From Bacteroidota bacterium (GTDB lineage: Bacteria; Bacteroidota; JABWAT01): DNA of 64,000 nt. The notes beneath the pieces are model-generated. The model saw nothing but the letters and a program-made list of their open reading frames with translations, had not been told where the DNA came from and did not search any database. Both the position numbers and the translations under genes were made by a program. Shown here piece by piece: positions 1 to 6,957 of the stretch. The stretch's first letter is position 1; each line of letters begins with the position of its first letter. The stretch covers positions 1 through 64,000 of the forward strand of contig JAFLBE010000010.1 of NCBI GenBank assembly GCA_017303995.1, in the 5' to 3' direction.

Positions 1-72
1 GTTGCTGTGTATTTTTCCGTCGACAAACTTGATAAAGAACATTTTCTTTCACCCTTCTCATCGAAGGGACTG

Positions 73-103
73 CAAAGTTACGCCATGGTTTTCTATTTGT
101 CAA
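73..103 (-). promoter_or_regulatory. Leftward Bacteroidota-type promoter (proximal of a tandem pair)
   Basis: Read on the minus strand, TTG at 103-101 is followed by exactly 20 bp and then TAACTTTG at 80-73. This matches the TTG / TAnnTTTG (-33/-7) promoter form of Bacteroidota. It points out of the left edge, so the gene it drives is not in the window. Positions 1-72 downstream of it contain no gene start that I can recognise and may be a leader. Confidence 0.55.
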
Positions 104-179
104 GACCTAATTTAAAAATTTGATCCCAACCTCCCATAACCCAACCTTTCAAAGAACTCCGCCCTTTTCGAGCGGGTTG

Positions 180-210
180 CAAAGATGGCGCAGGCCAGGG
201 AAAAAGTCAA
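180..210 (-). promoter_or_regulatory. Leftward Bacteroidota-type promoter (distal of a tandem pair)
   Basis: On the minus strand TTG at 210-208 is followed by 20 bp and CATCTTTG at 187-180, one mismatch from TAnnTTTG. The spacing is the same as in the promoter at 73-103 and the two lie 107 bp apart in the same direction. Tandem strong promoters are typical of rRNA or other highly expressed operons, which is an inference because the downstream gene lies outside the window. Confidence 0.45.
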
Positions 211-246
211 TACTTTTTTAAATAAAAATGTAATAAATCTGCCAAA

Positions 247-278
247 TTGCTAATTTATTACATTTTTGAATAGATTTG
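247..278 (+). promoter_or_regulatory. Promoter of tadA
   Basis: TTG at 247-249, 21 bp, then TAGATTTG at 271-278, a full match to TTG / TAnnTTTG. The expected transcription start near 285 lies downstream of a possible TTG codon at 266 and upstream of ATG 338, which helps decide the tadA start. Confidence 0.5.
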
Positions 279-337
279 ATTCCGATTTTGGGATAATTAT
301 TAGATTGTCAACCAGAAAATATCTTTTTTTAACACCT

Positions 338-817
338 ATGGAAAAACTTTTTAACCACAACTATTTTATGGAATTGGCCTTACGGGAAGCAATTAAAGCA
401 TTCGAAATGGGAGAAGTGCCTGTTGGAGTTGTAATTGTTTATGAAAATAAGGTGATCGCCAGAGGATATAATCAGGTTGAAACATTGAAAGATCCGACCG
501 CACATGCTGAAATGATTGCAATTACTGCGGCGGCGGCTTCCTTAAATAGTAAAAGGCTCTCGAATTGCATCTTGTATTCAACATTGGAGCCTTGTCCGAT
601 GTGTGCCGGTGCAATTCTTCACTCCCGTTTTGACCTTGTTGTCTTTGGGGCAATGGATGTAAAATGGGGAGCTTGCTCTACTCTATATAGTATGCTTCAG
701 GATGATAAGTTCAATGTTAAAATTCCAATGGTGAGCGGAGTGAAAGAAGCTGAAAGTGAATCACTTTTAAAAAGTTTTTTCAAACAACTCAGAGAAAAGG
801 ATTCAGGTTTAAATTAA
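338..817 (+). CDS. tadA: tRNA-specific adenosine deaminase
   Basis: Deaminates adenosine 34 to inosine in the anticodon wobble position of tRNA-Arg (ACG), a cytoplasmic zinc enzyme needed for decoding. The 159-residue protein has the cytidine/deoxycytidylate deaminase zinc signature: HAE at 56-58 (zinc ligand His and catalytic Glu) and PCPMC at 85-89 (two Cys ligands). Length and the early EVPVGVVIV strand fit TadA. The reading frame is open upstream to a TTG at 266, but the promoter at 247-278 places the transcript start after that codon, so ATG 338 is preferred; ATG 368 is a less likely alternative. It appears monocistronic or loosely coupled to the following Dabb gene (59 bp gap). Confidence 0.93.
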   Translation: MEKLFNHNYFMELALREAIKAFEMGEVPVGVVIVYENKVIARGYNQVETLKDPTAHAEMIAITAAAASLNSKRLSNCILYSTLEPCPMCAGAILHSRFDLVVFGAMDVKWGACSTLYSMLQDDKFNVKIPMVSGVKEAESESLLKSFFKQLREKDSGLN

Positions 818-876
818 CAAGTGATTTCAGCCATCCACATGCTATAAAAATAATATCAAAATTAACAGGAGAAATA

Positions 877-1173
877 ATGATTTACCATACCGTTCTATTC
901 AAATGGAAAGAGGGCACGAAAAGAGAACAAATAAATGAAGTTCTCAGAGAGTTGAACGCGCTTAAGCCTCGGGTTCCATCGATTTTGGAAATACAGGCCG
1001 GAGAAAACTTTTCAGATCGGTCAGGTGGTTTTTCACATGTATTGACTTCTAAGTTTCTAACCATTGAAGCACTTGATCAATATCAGATTCATCCGGAACA
1101 CCAGAAAATTGTGGTTGGGTTGATTAGGCCAATTCTGGAGCAATTAGTTGTTGGGGATTTTGAGGTTAAATGA
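877..1173 (+). CDS. Dabb (stress-responsive A/B barrel) family protein
   Basis: A 98-residue protein of the Dabb dimeric alpha/beta-barrel family. It opens with a strand IYHTVLFKWK, has a central helix, and ends with VVGDFEVK; the HTVLFKWK and HVLTSKF segments are typical of the family. Members are small cytoplasmic homodimers, some of them stress-induced or acting in polyketide cyclisation; the substrate here cannot be told. A good Shine-Dalgarno (AGGAG, about 868-872) precedes ATG 877. It lies between tadA and the prohibitin-like gene, with gaps of 59 and 95 bp, so operon membership is uncertain. Confidence 0.8.
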   Translation: MIYHTVLFKWKEGTKREQINEVLRELNALKPRVPSILEIQAGENFSDRSGGFSHVLTSKFLTIEALDQYQIHPEHQKIVVGLIRPILEQLVVGDFEVK

Positions 1174-1268
1174 TTTTTGGTGGAATTCGCTTAGTTTGAG
1201 GAATTCTTTCATTGTTTTTTTGATTATTGGTTTGTTGTTACAGTAAAATTTTAAAACAGGAGTAAGTT

Positions 1269-2129
1269 ATGGGTTTGATTCTATTGGGTATTGTTTTTGC
1301 AGCTGCAGCCTGGCTGATGAGTGATCAGGTATTTAAATACAGATCTCAACTTCGTATCGTAGCCGGAGTAATTCTTTTTGCAACTATAATAGCCGCATCA
1401 ACAGTTATGATTCCAGCTGGTCACGTTGGTGTAAAGGTGATGTTTGGTGCCGTTGATACCAGTAATACGATTGGTGAAGGGTTACACTTTGTAAATCCAC
1501 TTTTAGATGTAAAGTCGTATTCAATCAGAACTCAGGAAATTTATGAAGGGGCAGAAGTTCCTTCAAAGGAAGGATTAAGTATTAACCTTGAAGTTTCATT
1601 GCTTTTCAGATTGGATATTTCGCGTGCAGCCCATGTTTACCAAACTGTGGGTGAGGCCTATAAAGACGTGGTTGTTGTAACAACATTAAGATCTGCGATC
1701 AGAAGTGCAACAGTTAATTATGAGGCTAAAGATCTTTATACTTCTGGTAGGGAGTTGATTGCCGGCGCGATCCTTAAAGAACTTGATCTGAATCTCAGGG
1801 ACAGAGGTATTATAATTGAAAGTGTACTTCTAAGAAAAATTACACTTCCTAAGCAGGTTGAAGAGGCCATCAATAATAAGCTTGCTGCCGAGCAGGAATC
1901 TGAGCGTATGAAATTTATACTTCAGAAAGAAGAACAAGAAGCGCAACGAAAGGGAATTGAGGCAAAAGGTATTGCGACCTATCAGGAAACAGTTAGAAGA
2001 GGACTTGACATGAATCTTTTGAAATGGAAAGCTCTTGAAGCTGTCAACGAACTCGCCAAATCACCAAACTCGAAATTTGTTATTCTTGGGGATAAATCAG
2101 GTCTTCCAATTATCTTAAACGATAAGTAG
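1269..2129 (+). CDS. Prohibitin-family (SPFH/band 7) membrane protein
   Basis: A 286-residue SPFH-domain protein. The N-terminus has two hydrophobic stretches (about 1-16 and 30-50), then the band 7 domain from about residue 53 (PAGHVGVKVMFG) to about 200, and a charged coiled-coil helix (EEAINNKLAAEQESERMKF and onward). The sequence resembles prohibitins, which form large ring assemblies at the inner membrane and chaperone or limit proteolysis by FtsH-type proteases; that role is from the family, not seen here. An AGGAG Shine-Dalgarno about 8 bp before ATG supports the start. A strong bidirectional terminator follows 9 bp after the stop. Confidence 0.85.
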   Translation: MGLILLGIVFAAAAWLMSDQVFKYRSQLRIVAGVILFATIIAASTVMIPAGHVGVKVMFGAVDTSNTIGEGLHFVNPLLDVKSYSIRTQEIYEGAEVPSKEGLSINLEVSLLFRLDISRAAHVYQTVGEAYKDVVVVTTLRSAIRSATVNYEAKDLYTSGRELIAGAILKELDLNLRDRGIIIESVLLRKITLPKQVEEAINNKLAAEQESERMKFILQKEEQEAQRKGIEAKGIATYQETVRRGLDMNLLKWKALEAVNELAKSPNSKFVILGDKSGLPIILNDK

Positions 2130-2137
2130 TAGGGAGT

Positions 2138-2178
2138 TACCGGCCGGATTTGATTAAATCCGGCCGGTATTTGTTTTT
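2138..2178. terminator. Bidirectional intrinsic terminator
   Basis: Perfect 14-bp inverted repeat at 2138-2151 and 2156-2169 (GC-rich core CCGGCCGG) with a 4-nt loop, followed on the plus strand by TTTGTTTTT. It ends the prohibitin gene. The stop codon of the converging inositol monophosphatase gene lies at 2156-2154, in the loop and first stem base, so its last codons are encoded by the stem itself. Confidence 0.85.
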
Positions 2179-3014
2179 AAGAATGATTCGTAGTGCCGTG
2201 AAATGATTTCAAACAATTTCCGGTGGACAGCAGGTGCCCCTGAAATTAAATGTCCGGTTTCAAGCATTTGGTTGCCGCCAAAATAATCTGTCACTATCCC
2301 ACCAGCTTCCTGGACAAGCAGAATTCCGGCCGCCATATCCCAGGGTTTCAATCCCAATTCGAAGAACCCATTAAATCTTCCGGATGCAGTATAAGCCAGA
2401 TCAGTTGCCGCGGAACCGGCTCTTCTAGCCCCGTGGTTCTGTTGAATAATCTCACCCAAAACCTGCTGAAACTCCTTCAGATGACTAAAATCAGCAATTG
2501 GAAATCCAGTTCCGATAAGCGTTTGAGAAAAGGGGACATCGGCAACTTTAACAGGCTTACCGTTTAAAAATGAACCTTTACCTGATACAGCATAAAACCA
2601 TTCATCTCTTATAATTTCTACCACCAGTCCAATTACCGGCTTACCGTTTTCTACTAATGCCAGAGAAACTGAGAAAAGTGGAAATCCGTGTGAAAAATTT
2701 GTTGTACCATCAATCGGATCAAGAATCCAATAGGGTTCTTTCGATAAGATTTCACCCGGCCGGATGCCAAATTCTTCACCCAAAAAAGGAATTTCAGGGA
2801 AAATCTTTTTCAAACCCTCAGAAATTATACTTTCACTGCCTTTGTCAACCTCAGTAACCAGGTCGTTCCTTCCTTTTACTTGTATGCCAAGTGGTCTGAC
2901 CTTTCTCTGTGTGTGTCTTTCAAGGATGAATCTGGCCGCTTCTCTTACAATTTCTGCAGCCGCATTAAGTCTTGGATCAAGTTTGGCTAAATGCTGTTCA
3001 GTTTCAATGGTCAT
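2154..3014 (-). CDS. Inositol monophosphatase family protein
   Basis: Mg-dependent, Li-sensitive phosphatase fold acting on inositol-1-phosphate or a related sugar phosphate. The 286-residue protein shows all metal-site motifs: GEEFG after a PEIPFLGEE strand, the signature WILDPIDGTTNF, and KPWDMAAG near the C-terminus. The frame is open to 3050, but the first dozen residues there are just a frame-shifted reading of the His-rich tail of the upstream gene; ATG 3014 (MTIETEQHLAKL) is the likely start and overlaps that gene by 11 bp, implying translational coupling. SuhB-type and histidinol-phosphatase-type activity cannot be separated by eye. Confidence 0.88.
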   Translation of the reverse strand: MTIETEQHLAKLDPRLNAAAEIVREAARFILERHTQRKVRPLGIQVKGRNDLVTEVDKGSESIISEGLKKIFPEIPFLGEEFGIRPGEILSKEPYWILDPIDGTTNFSHGFPLFSVSLALVENGKPVIGLVVEIIRDEWFYAVSGKGSFLNGKPVKVADVPFSQTLIGTGFPIADFSHLKEFQQVLGEIIQQNHGARRAGSAATDLAYTASGRFNGFFELGLKPWDMAAGILLVQEAGGIVTDYFGGNQMLETGHLISGAPAVHRKLFEIISRHYESFLKTNTGRI

Positions 3015-3393
3015 GGTGGTGTGGATGGTCATGATCATGGTCATGTCCATGATCGGTTAGTTTTTGTTTTGCCCGAGCTTCAAGTGCCAGAGCAAGTTTA
3101 CCAAGTCTATAGAGTAAATCCCAGCTAAAAATGCCGGTATTGTGACCATCGCCCCAGAATAAGGTAATAGCATAATTCCCAACAGGCTGGATATCTTTCA
3201 GATCGTAACGACCCGGGGTTTCAAGAAAAATCTTTTGAGGTTTGTAGGAATGAAGAATAACTGATTCGCCCGAACAGTTTGCACATGGACAACTGTCCCT
3301 GAGCTGCTTATAGGGCAATTCAGTTTGTGATTCATCAGCCCAGGTGAAAAGAAGGGAATTGTGTTCTGTTTTTTTTATTTGCTTGGGTGTCAT
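3004..3393 (-). CDS. DUF971 protein with His-rich metal-binding tail
   Basis: A 129-residue protein whose body matches DUF971 (the domain also found at the N-terminus of gamma-butyrobetaine hydroxylase): ELPYKQLRDSCPCANC, a GRYDLKDIQPVGNYAI strand pair and an FWGDGHNTGIFSWDLLYRL segment. Cys 35, 37 and 40 form a CxCxxC cluster. Bacterial DUF971 proteins are often linked with Fe-S cluster carriers, so a metal or Fe-S role is likely but unproven. The last 15 residues contain 9 His alternating with Asp, an evident metal-binding tail. ATG 3393 is chosen over the upstream frame extension because the domain starts right after it. Confidence 0.78.
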   Translation of the reverse strand: MTPKQIKKTEHNSLLFTWADESQTELPYKQLRDSCPCANCSGESVILHSYKPQKIFLETPGRYDLKDIQPVGNYAITLFWGDGHNTGIFSWDLLYRLGKLALALEARAKQKLTDHGHDHDHDHPHHHDH

Positions 3394-3485
3394 TATTGAA
3401 TATTTAATTTGATACTTAAATTTAGGGAATTCCGACTCATTTAACCAGTTTTCTGTCTTTTTTAAGAACAATAAATCCCTGCAAA

Positions 3486-3516
3486 TTGATTTCTTTTTTA
3501 CTTTTCTCTAACTTCG
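3486..3516 (+). promoter_or_regulatory. Promoter of sppA operon
   Basis: TTG at 3486-3488, 20 bp, then TAACTTCG at 3509-3516 (one mismatch from TAnnTTTG). It sits 30 bp before ATG 3546 in the divergent region between the DUF971 gene and sppA. Confidence 0.45.
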
Positions 3517-3545
3517 CTCTCTTTTCTAATAAATACGAATGCAAA

Positions 3546-4472
3546 ATGTCATCAGGAAATACCAGTAAAATTATTCTTACCATAGTGGGTATTTTTGCCG
3601 GAGGTATCATACTTCTGGTTGCAATTGCTGTTTTTTCTGTTTCTGGCTTGTTTTCTGATTCTTCTGAAGATGACAGTGATTATTCTTCAAGTCTCAGTTC
3701 CGGATCGAAAATAGGGTTGGTAGACATTACTGGTGAGATCTTTTCTTCAGATGACTATGTAAAACAGATTGAAGCTTTCCGTGAAAGCGGAAACGTAAGA
3801 GCTTTGCTCGTCCGGGTAAACTCACCAGGTGGTTCAGTTGCACCCAGCCAGGAAATTTACGAATCGATAAGGGCATTCCGTGAATCCGGAAAGCCAGTGG
3901 TTATATCAATGAACAGTGTTGCTGCATCAGGCGGTTATTATCTTGCTTTGGGCGGAACCACAATCATGGCAAATTCAGGAACGATAACCGGTTCGATCGG
4001 AGTCATTATTCAATATCCGCAAGTGAAACCCCTGATGGATAAAATTGGGGTTGAAGTTGTTACTGTTAAGTCAGGCAAGTTTAAAGATGTTGGGTCTCCA
4101 TTCCGTCAACAGACAACAGAAGACCTAGCTTATCTTCAGAATGTGATAAATGATACCTATGATCAGTTTGTTGAAGCTGTTGCAATTGAACGCAATCTTT
4201 CATTGGATTCTGCAAAAGCACTTGCTGAAGGGAAAATTTACACTGGCAGACAAGCTATGAAAAATGGACTTGTTGATACAATCGGGACATTTGAAGATGC
4301 AGTCAAGCTTGCTGGGAAGCTGGCCGGAATTTCCGGAAAACCTGAACTGATCAAAAAACGGAAACAGGAAAGATTTTTTGACCGACTATTGGGTACCGAT
4401 ACGGAATCGATGAGTGCAATCAGAGATATTTTTATTTCGAAACCAATTGTTCAGTACCGGATGTACCCATGA
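3546..4472 (+). CDS. sppA: Signal peptide peptidase SppA (S49 serine protease)
   Basis: Degrades cleaved signal peptides in the inner membrane. The 308-residue protein has one N-terminal membrane anchor (about 9-35), then a single S49 domain; it is the short form rather than the duplicated 67K form. The catalytic Ser is Ser128 in SVAASGGYY and the Lys base is Lys180 in SGKFKDVGSP, the same 52-residue spacing as in Bacillus SppA. RVNSPGGSV forms the oxyanion strand. ATG 3546 is chosen because it follows the promoter at 3486-3516 and starts a normal anchor; the open frame upstream begins with a non-ATG codon inside the -33 box. The end overlaps the HU gene by 4 bp (ATGA). Confidence 0.92.
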   Translation: MSSGNTSKIILTIVGIFAGGIILLVAIAVFSVSGLFSDSSEDDSDYSSSLSSGSKIGLVDITGEIFSSDDYVKQIEAFRESGNVRALLVRVNSPGGSVAPSQEIYESIRAFRESGKPVVISMNSVAASGGYYLALGGTTIMANSGTITGSIGVIIQYPQVKPLMDKIGVEVVTVKSGKFKDVGSPFRQQTTEDLAYLQNVINDTYDQFVEAVAIERNLSLDSAKALAEGKIYTGRQAMKNGLVDTIGTFEDAVKLAGKLAGISGKPELIKKRKQERFFDRLLGTDTESMSAIRDIFISKPIVQYRMYP

Positions 4473-4765
4473 AGGTAACTAAAGCTGATCTGGTCAGAAC
4501 CATTTCCCGGGAAAGCGGAGTTGAAGCCATCGAGGCTGAAGTTGTTGTTGAAAGTTTGCTTGCTCTTATATTGAAACATATGGAGCAGGATAATACTATA
4601 GAAATCAGAGGATTTGGAACCTTTAAGCTGGATCCAAGAAGTGCAAAAAAGGCAAGGAATCCATTTACAAATGAACTGATGGTTCTTCCTGCACAAAAAG
4701 TTCCATCGTTAAAGTTTACCCGTGAGTTTAAGAAGAAAATTGCAGAGGGTTATTCAATTGACTGA
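4469..4765 (+). CDS. HU/IHF-family DNA-binding protein
   Basis: A 98-residue histone-like protein that binds and bends DNA as a dimer. The N-terminal helices (KADLVRTISRESGV) are followed by the family signature IEIRGFGTFKL and the beta arm ending in NP (KARNPFTNELMVLP), where the intercalating proline normally lies, and the basic C-terminal helix (LKFTREFKKKI). It overlaps sppA by 4 bp and its stop overlaps the start of the next gene, so all three are translationally coupled. Whether it acts as HU or as a sequence-preferring IHF-like protein cannot be told. Confidence 0.92.
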   Translation: MKVTKADLVRTISRESGVEAIEAEVVVESLLALILKHMEQDNTIEIRGFGTFKLDPRSAKKARNPFTNELMVLPAQKVPSLKFTREFKKKIAEGYSID

Positions 4766-5612
4766 AAAAATAATTTGCCCCGAATGCGGAGCTGCAAATT
4801 TAACTTCAGATCTGCAATGCGGACTTTGTGGTGCTGACCTAACCAAGGACGTTGAAAAAAGTAATTCTGTTCCGCAAAAGGATGGAGAAAATCAGGCAAA
4901 TCCAGTTTCTTCACTTCATGTTTCAGTTTGGCTTACAATTTTAGGTTTTGTTTTCGCAGGTATACTTTTAACATATCTGGCAGTTACCCCAGATGATTTT
5001 GGTGGTGGTTCAAGTTCAGGAATTGTTAGTTCGGGTTCCGAGCATTCTGACGCCGGGGCAATTATCCTGCCAGAATCCCTTGAAGCCTGGATTCGTGAGC
5101 AAGATAAAAATATTCAGAACGGAACGGATGATATGATCCGCTCAGTTTCTTTGTCAGTTGCAGATTCGTTGATGAAATATGAATCTCTCGAACGGGCTGG
5201 GAACTGGATTGAAAAGGTTTTTAACCTCGATACTACCCAGTTTTCAATTGCACTTAAGCTGGCAAATTTATATTATGATGCCAATCGAAAAGATTTGGCT
5301 ATCCCATTTTATCAGATTTTTCTCAGGACTAATCCAGAAAATGCTGATGCACGTGTAGATATGGCAACCGCAATGATTGAGGTTTCGACCTCACCCATGG
5401 AAGCAGTTGCAGAATTAAAGAAAGTACTTAAACTGAATCCAGAACATCAGATTGCAAATCTCAATCTTGGAGTTCTGTACTTTCGAGTTAATAAGTTTGA
5501 TCAGGCTGAGCAATACCTGACTCAGGCAAAGACAATCAACCCGGAAAATAAGGCCGGGATTTCTGCTGCAGACATGCTGGAGCAGATCAAGATCATGAAA
5601 AGTAAAAACTAA
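4758..5612 (+). CDS. Zinc-ribbon TPR membrane protein
   Basis: A 284-residue protein. An N-terminal zinc ribbon (CPECGA then CGLCGA) is followed by a polar linker, one transmembrane helix (VWLTILGFVFAGILLTYLAV) and a C-terminal domain of about four TPR helical pairs (for example NPENADARVDMATAMIE and NPEHQIANLNLGVLYFR). The zinc ribbon is expected in the cytoplasm and the TPRs outside. I place the start at TTG 4758, just inside the end of the HU gene, with GAGGG eight bases before it; the frame is open 12 codons further up but those lie within HU. The function is unknown, most likely a scaffold. Confidence 0.75.
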   Translation: MTEKIICPECGAANLTSDLQCGLCGADLTKDVEKSNSVPQKDGENQANPVSSLHVSVWLTILGFVFAGILLTYLAVTPDDFGGGSSSGIVSSGSEHSDAGAIILPESLEAWIREQDKNIQNGTDDMIRSVSLSVADSLMKYESLERAGNWIEKVFNLDTTQFSIALKLANLYYDANRKDLAIPFYQIFLRTNPENADARVDMATAMIEVSTSPMEAVAELKKVLKLNPEHQIANLNLGVLYFRVNKFDQAEQYLTQAKTINPENKAGISAADMLEQIKIMKSKN

Positions 5613-5630
5613 CTAAAAGGAGACACCACT

Positions 5631-5720
5631 GTGCCGTGCGGACGTAAACGAAAAAGACATAAAATTGCGACACACAAGAGAAAGAAAAGATTGCGGAAGA
5701 ATCGCCATAAAAAGAAATAA
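5631..5720 (+). CDS. 29-residue basic protein, AURKAIP1/COX24 (mS38) type
   Basis: A very short gene with a GTG start at 5631, a strong Shine-Dalgarno (AAAGGAG, ending at 5622) and a TAA stop at 5718-5720. The product begins MPCGRKRKRHKIATHKRKK and ends LRKNRHKKK; about 60 percent of residues are Lys or Arg. This is the small AURKAIP1/COX24-domain protein of the Bacteroidota/Chlorobiota group; the mitochondrial relative mS38 is a small-subunit ribosomal protein, so a ribosomal location is likely by family. It begins 18 bp after the TPR gene and probably ends that operon, as a hairpin follows. Confidence 0.85.
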   Translation: MPCGRKRKRHKIATHKRKKRLRKNRHKKK

Positions 5721-5731
5721 TTTGTAAATTT

Positions 5732-5758
5732 GGGGGTTCCCTGTAACAAGGATCCCCC
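5732..5758 (+). terminator. Hairpin after the 29-residue gene
   Basis: A 9-bp stem (GGGGG at 5732-5736 pairing with CCCCC at 5754-5758, plus TCC/GGA, one mismatch) with a 9-nt loop, followed by GATGATTTTTC. It may attenuate transcription, but the next gene starts at 5760, so it would also cover that gene's ribosome binding site. Confidence 0.4.
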
Positions 5759-5759
5759 G

Positions 5760-6542
5760 ATGATTTTTCAAATATTTTGTATTTCTCTCTGTATTCTGGC
5801 ACCTCTCCGGACTGTTTCGGGTGGAAATTATTATAAATCCTTTGCCCACTCAGTTCTGGAGTCCTTGCCGGACTCAATAAAACCTCATTTCAACTCTGTT
5901 TTTTCACAGATTGTGCAGACCTGTGCGCAACTTGAAACAGATCGTTTTGAAAATCCCGATTTGGCTGGGCTGCATTTTTATTATGGTAAGCTCCCTTTTG
6001 CCGGCAATCCTCATTCTGCTCCAAATTTAGTATCTTCGATTCAAACCAGTTTTGATTCACTCAATTTTTATTATCAGGTCAAAAATCAGAAGAAAATTAT
6101 CTGGTTTTCAGGGGCAATTCTTCATTTTTGTTCAGAAATTGCAATTCCTCACCGGATTCATAACGGTTTTCTCGACACTGAACTGTATGACGATCTGGTT
6201 TTATCAGAAGATGAAAAGCTTGACTCAAGAAATTCAGTTTTCAAATTTCAGATTTTAAATACTTCTGAAAGAATCGAAGCTACTCACTCAGTTGATCTAA
6301 TCAATATTGCTTTTGAATCGAACCGATTGTTGGCGAAGGAAATTCTGGAATTAAATTTATATGAGAAGGCTAATAAAAGCCATTCATCCGACCGTCGTCA
6401 CAAAAACGGAATTAAGGTAATGGTATCTTTGTATGAAGGGCAACCAGAACAGATTAGGAAAATGGTAGAGAAGGCACAACGCCTTGCTCTGGACTTACTG
6501 GTTTCTGCTGTGTCCGGCAATCAAAAAACAACAAATAAGTGA
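5760..6542 (+). CDS. Exported protein, possibly S1/P1 nuclease or phospholipase C-like fold
   Basis: A 260-residue protein with an N-terminal signal peptide (IFQIFCISLCILAP). No family is recognised with certainty. The segment GAILHFCSEIAIPHRIH resembles the H-x3-D/E-x4-P-x-H helix that ligates zinc in S1/P1 nucleases and zinc-dependent phospholipase C, and ATHSVDLIN and SHSSDRRH add further His. Those enzymes need more ligands, including the N-terminal Trp, than I can point to here. ATG 5760 is preferred because it starts the signal peptide. Its ribosome binding site is occluded by the hairpin at 5732-5758, so expression may be low. Confidence 0.5.
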   Translation: MIFQIFCISLCILAPLRTVSGGNYYKSFAHSVLESLPDSIKPHFNSVFSQIVQTCAQLETDRFENPDLAGLHFYYGKLPFAGNPHSAPNLVSSIQTSFDSLNFYYQVKNQKKIIWFSGAILHFCSEIAIPHRIHNGFLDTELYDDLVLSEDEKLDSRNSVFKFQILNTSERIEATHSVDLINIAFESNRLLAKEILELNLYEKANKSHSSDRRHKNGIKVMVSLYEGQPEQIRKMVEKAQRLALDLLVSAVSGNQKTTNK

Positions 6543-6573
6543 GAAATATTAATTGGGTTAACTTTTAACCTAA

Positions 6574-6603
6574 TTGAAATAAAAATAAATAGTTGTATTT
6601 TTA
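6574..6603 (+). promoter_or_regulatory. Promoter of the YtxH gene
   Basis: TTG at 6574-6576, 19 bp, then TATTTTTA at 6596-6603 (one mismatch from TAnnTTTG). It sits 28 bp before ATG 6631 and is followed by the Shine-Dalgarno AAAGGAG. Confidence 0.4.
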
Positions 6604-6630
6604 TATAACCTATTTTAAAGGAGTAAATAT

Positions 6631-6957
6631 ATGGAACGGGGATTCGGCAAAGGCCTCTTTTGGGGTTTTGTCGTTGGAGGAACGGCAGGAATACTTGCAG
6701 GAATGCTTCTTGCACCCAAAAGCGGAAAAGATGTACGTACAGAAATCGCAAACAAATTAAATGAATGGTTTGATTCTGAAACTGAATTTACCGGGGGAGA
6801 TGACTCTAACTGGTTGATTAATGAAGGCAAGCAAAAAGGCGAAGCTCTTGTTGCTGATGCAAAAGAAAAAGCAGAGTTACTTCTTGCAGATGCAGAAAAA
6901 CTACTTTACGAAATTCGCAATCAATCAGAAAATTCAATGACCACAGGTCAGGCATGA
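6631..6957 (+). CDS. YtxH domain protein
   Basis: A 108-residue protein with the YtxH layout: a glycine-rich membrane segment (GFVVGGTAGILAGMLLAPKSGK) followed by a charged helical tail (KQKGEALVADAKEKAELLLADAEK). Members are general-stress or gas-vesicle-like membrane proteins of unknown mechanism. AAAGGAG lies at the right distance before ATG. Its last four bases overlap the next start (ATGA), so the two are coupled. Confidence 0.85.
   Translation: MERGFGKGLFWGFVVGGTAGILAGMLLAPKSGKDVRTEIANKLNEWFDSETEFTGGDDSNWLINEGKQKGEALVADAKEKAELLLADAEKLLYEIRNQSENSMTTGQA

Noticed and set aside
266-337. TTG-initiated extension of tadA
   Set aside because: The region overlaps the promoter -7 box (271-278) and the residues do not resemble any TadA N-terminus.
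2250-3060. Plus-strand open frames opposite the inositol monophosphatase gene
   Set aside because: They lie antisense to a gene with clear family motifs and encode low-complexity, non-conserved-looking peptides.
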